Shown here piece after piece: positions 5,618 to 8,237 of a DNA stretch of 8,237 nt. The notes under the pieces are model-generated. The model did not search any database and was not told the origin of the DNA. It saw only the letters and a list, made by a program, of their open reading frames with translations. The position numbers and the translations under genes were made by a program. Source of the stretch: Bacillaceae bacterium. GTDB taxonomy: Bacteria; Bacillota; Bacilli; Bacillales; Amphibacillaceae. The stretch spans positions 1-8,237 of the forward strand of contig JASLIE010000157.1 in assembly GCA_030152985.1 (NCBI GenBank), written 5' to 3'. The number at the start of each line of letters is the position of its first letter. The stretch's first letter is position 1.

Positions 5618-6826
5618 ATGAAAAAATCACTAGTGTTAATTGCTTTATCATTGTTACTTGTTGTCACGGCATGTGGAGGAACAGACGGAGGAGAAGCTGG
5701 CGAGGAGGTTATTAAGATTGGGGCCTTACACCCACTTAGTGGCGGTTTAGCACATGAAGGGCAAGAAATGCGTGATGCAGCTAAGCTTGCAGCAGATCAA
5801 ATTAATGAAGCAGGCGGCATTAAGTCATTAGACGGAGCGAAGATTCAAATTGTTGAAGCAGACCACGAAGGAGCACCTGAAAAAGGGGTTTCAGAAGTAC
5901 AAAGCTTAGATTCTAAAGGGGTCGTCGGAATTATCGGAACTTATGCAAGTGGCGTTGCCCTACCTGCAACACAAGAAGCAGAAAGAGGTCAAATTCCCTT
6001 TGTCGTAGACATTGGTTCAGCTAATGAAATTACTGAGCGTGGTTTTAAGTATACATACCGCTTACAGCCACCAGCAACAGAGTTCTCGGTTGATTTCTTG
6101 AAGTATTTTGAAGCCTTAAATGAAGCGTCAGATGAGCCACTTAAAACCGTTGCACTAATCCATGAAGACAGTGTCTTTGGTTCAAGTATTGCTAAAGCAA
6201 TTAAAGAAGAAGCAACTGCACATGGTTTTGAAGTGGTCTTAGAACTGCCACACTCAGCAGACGCAGCCGATCTTTCATCTTCAATTAACCGGATTACATC
6301 ATCTAAGCCGGATATTGTTGCAGCAACAACTTACCTACGTGATGGAACTATGCTAGTTGAGGGCTTGAATAATGCAGGCTTTTCACCAAAAGCCTTTGTC
6401 GGCGTTGCAAATGGTGCCTTTAGTAATGCGGACTTTATTGCAGATGAAAAGCTTCCGACAAACTTAATTATGGACGTTAACTACACAGTTAACCCGAAGA
6501 GTGAAGAAGCAAAAGAGGTTAGAGAAGCATTTAAAGAAAAGTATTCAAAAAACTTAGGACCAAACGCAGCCTATTCATATATGGCAGTAAAAGTCATTGC
6601 CGATGCGGTTGAACGTGCCGGATCAACTGACCGTGCAGCCATCAATGATGCCTTAAAAGAAACAAACTTAACTGAGCACATCTTACCACAAGAGGCGATT
6701 GAGTTTGATGAAACAGGTCAAAACATTAATGCAAAAGCCGTTTTAAATCAGATTTTTGAACATGAAACAAAAGTAGTTTATCCAGAAGAATATCAAGAAG
6801 AAGAGCCGGTATATCCTGCAAATTAA
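5618..6826 (+). CDS. ABC transporter substrate-binding lipoprotein, LivJ/LivK type
   Basis: A 402-residue periplasmic-binding-protein type I (Peripla_BP_6) lipoprotein. The signal peptide MKKSLVLIALSLLLVVTAC has a lysine start, a hydrophobic core and a lipobox ending VTA-C19, followed by a Gly/Glu-rich linker (20-30). The mature domain opens with IKIGALHPLSGGLAHEGQEM (32-51) and continues with AADQINEAGGI, GIIGTYASGVALPATQEAE and FVVDIGSANE, all typical of branched-chain amino acid, amide or urea binding proteins. Anchored on the outside of the membrane, it delivers ligand to the LivH/LivM-like permeases downstream. The start at 5618 has AAGGGGGA 7 bases upstream, overlapping the hydantoinase stop, and encodes the proper signal peptide; the open frame upstream to 5537 lies inside the hydantoinase gene. 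Since it belongs to a heterocycle operon, the ligand is probably the pathway substrate and not leucine. Confidence 0.92.
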   Translation: MKKSLVLIALSLLLVVTACGGTDGGEAGEEVIKIGALHPLSGGLAHEGQEMRDAAKLAADQINEAGGIKSLDGAKIQIVEADHEGAPEKGVSEVQSLDSKGVVGIIGTYASGVALPATQEAERGQIPFVVDIGSANEITERGFKYTYRLQPPATEFSVDFLKYFEALNEASDEPLKTVALIHEDSVFGSSIAKAIKEEATAHGFEVVLELPHSADAADLSSSINRITSSKPDIVAATTYLRDGTMLVEGLNNAGFSPKAFVGVANGAFSNADFIADEKLPTNLIMDVNYTVNPKSEEAKEVREAFKEKYSKNLGPNAAYSYMAVKVIADAVERAGSTDRAAINDALKETNLTEHILPQEAIEFDETGQNINAKAVLNQIFEHETKVVYPEEYQEEEPVYPAN

Positions 6827-6833
6827 CTCACAG

Positions 6834-6866
6834 ACCGAACGAATTAGCCGTTCGTTCGGTTTATTT
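6834..6866 (+). terminator. Intercistronic hairpin, probable attenuating terminator
   Basis: ACCGAACGAA (6834-6843) pairs perfectly with TTCGTTCGGT (6851-6860) around the 7-base loop TTAGCCG, followed by TTATTT. The short, interrupted T-tract suggests partial termination or protection of the upstream mRNA end from 3' exonucleases. Either would give more binding protein than permease, a common arrangement in ABC operons. It begins 8 bases after the binding-protein stop and ends before the next ribosome binding site. Confidence 0.65.
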
Positions 6867-6884
6867 ATCTGAAGGAGGAAGACA

Positions 6885-7757
6885 ATGTCACTTCAATTAT
6901 TATTACAATCACTTGTTGATGGATTGCTCATGGGAGGCATTTACGGCTTAGTTGCCATCGGACTGACTTTGATATTTGGGGTCATGAAGATTATTAACTT
7001 CGCTCAAGGTGCGCTTTTAATGGTCGGGATGTATGTGACCTATTGGTCTGTGACTTTACTTGGGATTAATCCTTATTTAACCTTACCAATTAGTGCGGTT
7101 GTCTTATTTGTTATTGGTTATGCCATTCAAAAAGGCATTCTTTCTAAGACGATTGATGCACCTGAACACAACCAGTTACTTGTTACACTAGGGATCATGT
7201 TATTTATTGAAAACTTAGCACTTATTTTATTTAAACCCGACTTCCGCAGTGTGACGGTCGAAGGTTTACCAAATACAATTTCGATCTTATCGATTAATGT
7301 GAATACAGCAAAACTGATTGCCTTTTTAAGCGCAATCGTCCTTGCCTTCCTCTTGTTTTGGTTCTTACGTCATACATTTATGGGGAAATCCATTCGGGCA
7401 ACCAGTATTAATAAGGCGGGCGCTGAGCTTGTCGGAATTAATACAAACCGGATTAATGCGATTACCTTTGGCTTAGGTGCAGCACTTGCAGGGGTCGCAG
7501 GTACACTTTTAACCCCCTTCTTTCATACCTCACCAAATGCCGGGAGTACCTTTATTTTAATCGCCTTTGTTGTTGTTGTTTTAGGAAGTTTAGGGAACTT
7601 CTTAGGTGCCTTAGTCGGTGGTTTAATTATTGGGGTAGCAGAAGCACTCGGTGGTGCCCTTTTACCTGGAAGTTTAAAAGAATTAATGATTTATTTAATC
7701 TTTATTTTAGTTCTATTATTAAAGCCAAGTGGTTTGTTTGGGGGTAAAGTACGATGA
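6885..7757 (+). CDS. ABC transporter permease, LivH type
   Basis: A 290-residue, very hydrophobic inner-membrane permease of the branched-chain amino acid/amide importer family (BPD_transp_2), probably with about eight membrane segments. Signature stretches are GLTLIFGVMKIINFAQGALL (26-45), the cytoplasmic loop RATSINKAGAELVGIN (171-186) that contacts the ATPase, GLGAALAGVAGTLLTPF (196-212), GSLGNFLGALVGGLIIG (234-250) and the C-terminal KPSGLFG (280-286). Length is typical. A strong AAGGAGGA site (6873-6880 region) precedes the ATG, which would help re-initiate after the hairpin. It should pair with the LivM-like protein that overlaps its end to form the channel for the ligand carried by the upstream lipoprotein. 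Confidence 0.93.
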   Translation: MSLQLLLQSLVDGLLMGGIYGLVAIGLTLIFGVMKIINFAQGALLMVGMYVTYWSVTLLGINPYLTLPISAVVLFVIGYAIQKGILSKTIDAPEHNQLLVTLGIMLFIENLALILFKPDFRSVTVEGLPNTISILSINVNTAKLIAFLSAIVLAFLLFWFLRHTFMGKSIRATSINKAGAELVGINTNRINAITFGLGAALAGVAGTLLTPFFHTSPNAGSTFILIAFVVVVLGSLGNFLGALVGGLIIGVAEALGGALLPGSLKELMIYLIFILVLLLKPSGLFGGKVR

Positions 7758-8237
7758 AAAAACGAAACTTAATAATCATTGCTCTTGCTGTTTTACTCAT
7801 GGCTTTGCTTCCTTTATTCGTTACAAGTCAATATATTATGCACTTATCTATCTTAGTGCTTTATACGACCTTAGTCAGTCAGGCTTGGAATATTTTAAGT
7901 GGTTATTCAGGTCAGTTTTCTTTCGGACACGCAGCCTTCTTTGGAACGGGTGCCTATACTTCTACAATTTTACTTACGCAGTATGGGATTACACCTTGGA
8001 TCGGGATGCTCGTTGGGGCAGTGTTTGCCAGTCTGATCGGTTTATTTATTGGATTTTTATCCTTTAGATATAAATTACGTGGTGTTTTCTTTTCACTCGG
8101 AACCTTGGCCTTTGCTGAGATTCTAAGAATTATCGTTCAAAATACAGAGTTTTTTAATAAGACACTTGGGATTTTAATTCAAATCGATCCCAATCCAGCC
8201 ATGTTTCAGTTTAGCTCACGTGCGGGTTATTACTATG
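7754..8237 (+). CDS. ABC transporter permease, LivM type, cut by the window end
   Basis: The first 161 codons of a second permease; the gene continues past the right edge. It starts with a basic residue cluster MKKRN, a membrane segment (6-22), then the LivM signature SGYSGQFSFGHAAFFGTGAY (49-68), a segment around 82-104 and the conserved FFSLGTLAFAEILRII (112-127). The ATG overlaps the LivH stop as ATGA, with no clear ribosome binding site of its own apart from a G-run (7738-7744), so it probably depends on translational coupling. Family members are usually 300-360 residues, so about half is missing. Two ATPase genes (LivG/LivF type) are expected downstream but not visible. Confidence 0.92.
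   Translation, partial: MKKRNLIIIALAVLLMALLPLFVTSQYIMHLSILVLYTTLVSQAWNILSGYSGQFSFGHAAFFGTGAYTSTILLTQYGITPWIGMLVGAVFASLIGLFIGFLSFRYKLRGVFFSLGTLAFAEILRIIVQNTEFFNKTLGILIQIDPNPAMFQFSSRAGYYY

Noticed and set aside
7729..8067. Plus-strand open frame spanning the LivH end and LivM start
   Set aside because: The frame starting at 7754 encodes clear LivM motifs; this one is an out-of-frame reading of the same bases.
1..8237. CRISPR arrays, tRNA/rRNA genes, insertion sequences or phage genes
   Set aside because: No repeat-spacer pattern, no tRNA-like or rRNA segments, and no transposase or integrase reading frames were seen; the window is filled by metabolic and transport genes.

Overview
The window comes from an AT-rich, low-GC Gram-positive genome, most likely a member of the Bacillales. 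The signs are strong purine-rich ribosome binding sites (AAGGAG or AAAGGAGG) ahead of nearly every gene, sigma-A type promoters with near-consensus boxes, tight gene spacing, a lipoprotein-type solute-binding protein and possible CcpA (cre-like) elements. Genus cannot be told from the sequence.

Layout: the left edge (1-290, minus strand) holds the N-terminal part of a LeuC/aconitase-family hydratase large subunit. A divergent regulatory region (291-505) follows. It has one promoter facing each way, and just downstream of each -10 box lies a copy of the same palindrome (core GGAAC-AC/GT-GTTCC), so a single repressor, probably TetR-like, should control both directions. Two TGAAAACG elements in the same region resemble CcpA sites. 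From 506 to the right edge, eight genes read on the plus strand in one apparent operon: an MmgE/PrpD-family protein, an FAD-dependent fumarate-reductase-like flavoprotein, a dCMP-deaminase-like zinc deaminase, an N-carbamoylsarcosine amidase-like isochorismatase-fold hydrolase, a hydantoinase/dihydropyrimidinase-family amidohydrolase, then a branched-chain-amino-acid-type ABC importer (binding lipoprotein, LivH-like permease, LivM-like permease cut by the window end). A 10-bp-stem hairpin sits between the binding protein and the permeases. Neighbouring genes are separated by at most 13 bases or overlap, except at this hairpin.

Working together (inference): the set looks like a catabolic module for a small nitrogen heterocycle, such as a cyclic ureide, imide or amino-substituted ring. 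The importer brings in the compound, the deaminase may convert an exocyclic amino group to a carbonyl, the flavoprotein may reduce or oxidise a C=C or C-C bond next to a carbonyl, the hydantoinase opens the ring, and the isochorismatase-fold enzyme removes the amide or carbamoyl nitrogen as ammonia. The MmgE/PrpD protein and the divergent LeuC-type hydratase would then process the resulting unsaturated or hydroxylated acid into central metabolism. I do not recognise this gene combination as an established pathway, and the substrate cannot be read from the sequence. Uracil-like reductive catabolism, creatinine/N-methylhydantoin catabolism and cyclic-imide (maleamate to maleate) catabolism each explain only part of it.
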